Source of the DNA: Thermoplasmata archaeon
GTDB taxonomy: Archaea; Thermoplasmatota; Thermoplasmata; Sysuiplasmatales; Sysuiplasmataceae
NCBI GenBank assembly: GCA_021796175.1
Contig: JAJYOM010000031.1
Span: 1 to 14,442 of the forward strand
DNA length: 14,442 nucleotides
Direction of reading: 5' to 3'
Below are positions 13,404-14,442 of the stretch, in pieces. The notes below the pieces were generated by a model. It ran no database searches. It was not told where the DNA came from and saw only the letters and a list, made by a program, of their open reading frames with translations. Every line of letters starts with the position of its first letter. Positions within the stretch are counted from its first letter, which is position 1. Both the position numbers and the translations under genes were made by a program.

Positions 13404-14442
13404 ATGTCTCCCAGCATATCGCCGGCCGCAGACAGCCGATTCATGTTCAAACTCAGGGCTGCTGCAGGGAGCAATACCAACTCCTTCATCAGCCTCGCAT
13501 CTGAAGAACCTGAATCAGGAGAGGGTCAACTTGCAAACACAGTTGCGGGAATAAAGGACAATATTGCAGTTCGCGGAATGAGGATGACGTGCGCATCGAG
13601 AGTCCTTGAGAATTATGTCGCGCCATACGACGCAACTGTAGTCGAAAGGCTGAGGAATGGCGGCGCAAAGATACTCGGGAAGAACAACATGGACGAGTTT
13701 GCCTGCGGCTCATCAGGAGAGAACTCCGCGTTCGGGCCCGTGCTTAATCCGGGTCTTCCCGGCAGGGTGCCTGGGGGCAGCTCTTCCGGCTCCGCGGCGG
13801 CGGTCTCGGAGGGACTGGTGGATTTCGCGATAGGCTCCGATACTGGCGGCTCCGTCAGATGCCCCGCTTCCTACTGCAGTGTGGTCGGCCTCAAGCCCAC
13901 TTATGGCAGAGTTTCAAGATACGGTCTAGCCGATCTGTCGATGAGTCTGGAAAGCCCCGCTCCTTTGGTGCCATGGGGATCCGGGCTCCTGCTTGCCAGG
14001 CTGATGGACTGCATAAGCGGTCCTGATGAAAGAGATCAGACAACAGAAAACGCAAAGAAGACAGCATGCGTAGGGCAGCTGGAGTGCTACGATCCGGCAG
14101 GATCAACTGTAGCAGTTCCTGAGAATGCGCTTGCATCCTGTGTGCCCGAAGTTCGGCTGGCATTTGACCGTTCACTCAAATTCCTTGAAAGTCACGGCGC
14201 GACTGTCGAGAAGGTGCAAATGAAAACATTCGACTCAGCACTCGCCGCATACTATCTGATAATGTACTCCGAGTTCGCATCTGCAATGCAGAGATACGAC
14301 GGCCTGAAGTATGGAACCAGGGGTGCCGGTTACACCCCCGCAGAATCTGTTTTCAATTCCAGATCACTTTTAGGACAGGAGGCTAAGAGGCGCATTCTGC
14401 TCGGCACATATATCACTTCACTGGAAGGGAGAAGTGCATGGT
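13404..14442 (+). CDS. gatA: Asp/Glu-tRNA amidotransferase subunit A, partial
   Basis: 346 codons visible; the frame stays open to the right edge. GatA is the amidase-signature subunit that releases ammonia from glutamine. The Ser-cisSer-Lys triad is K51 (GIKDNI), S126 (PGGSSSGS) and S150 (DTGGSVR). Their spacings (99 and 24 residues) equal those I recall for Staphylococcus aureus GatA K79, S154 and S178. GLKPTYGRVSRYGL at 162-175 and AKRRILLGTY near the visible end are further family marks. The usual SLDQIGP segment is changed to SLESPAP. ATG 13404 directly follows the gatC stop TAG (13401-13403). gatB is not in the window and may lie further downstream. Confidence 0.95.
   Translation, partial: MSPSISPAADSRFMFKLRAAAGSNTNSFISLASEEPESGEGQLANTVAGIKDNIAVRGMRMTCASRVLENYVAPYDATVVERLRNGGAKILGKNNMDEFACGSSGENSAFGPVLNPGLPGRVPGGSSSGSAAAVSEGLVDFAIGSDTGGSVRCPASYCSVVGLKPTYGRVSRYGLADLSMSLESPAPLVPWGSGLLLARLMDCISGPDERDQTTENAKKTACVGQLECYDPAGSTVAVPENALASCVPEVRLAFDRSLKFLESHGATVEKVQMKTFDSALAAYYLIMYSEFASAMQRYDGLKYGTRGAGYTPAESVFNSRSLLGQEAKRRILLGTYITSLEGRSAW

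Noticed and set aside
1..14442. Search for CRISPR arrays, defence operons or toxin-antitoxin pairs
   Set aside because: No regularly spaced repeats and no cas, nuclease-helicase or small toxin gene were seen. TnpB is accounted for by the IS607 element.

Overview
This window looks like a piece of archaeal chromosome, most likely from a Thermoplasmata-type euryarchaeon. The reasons are a tricorn-interacting-factor-F1-like proline iminopeptidase, a TrmB-family regulator, an archaeal IS4/IS1634-type transposase, a dolichyl-phosphate-type glycosyltransferase, and several genes whose TATA-like box lies only about 25-28 nt before the start codon, as in leaderless archaeal mRNAs. The assignment is inferred from gene content alone.

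Layout. The left edge (1-1372, minus) holds the N-terminal 457 codons of a receiver-PAS-PAS signalling protein that runs off the window. From 1612 to 8002 there is a surface-glycan-type cluster on the plus strand: an extended SDR sugar epimerase with a Cys/His insertion, a GT2 glycosyltransferase, and a second SDR epimerase. Two unrelated mobile elements have split it. One is an IS4/IS1634-like element (about 2887-4438) inserted at a TTAA between the apparent ribosome-binding site and the GTG start of the glycosyltransferase. The other is an IS607-family element (about 5259-6993; serine recombinase TnpA plus TnpB) sitting just before the second epimerase, which now has no ordinary start codon that preserves its Rossmann fold.

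Region 8107-10266 carries two plus-strand metabolic genes: a proline iminopeptidase (F1-like) and a MetE/epoxyalkane:CoM-transferase-like zinc methyl- or alkyl-transferase family protein. Region 10397-12261 carries two minus-strand genes: a six-helix membrane protein (DUF981-like) and a TrmB-type regulator whose promoter places its true start inside the longest open frame.

The right end (12493-14442) is a compact translation module. A tRNA-Asn(GTT) on the minus strand is divergent from an Lrp/AsnC-family regulator, followed without gaps by gatC and gatA (partial). GatCAB amidates Asp-tRNA(Asn), so the tRNA, the enzyme and an AsnC-type regulator form a functionally coherent neighbourhood.

No CRISPR array, rRNA or prophage is visible, and no gene-free stretch reaches 300 bases. 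The points most worth a second look are the two IS insertions at gene starts, the apparent loss of a catalytic Asp in the first transposase, the compact TnpB, and the tRNA-Asn/AsnC/gatCA module.
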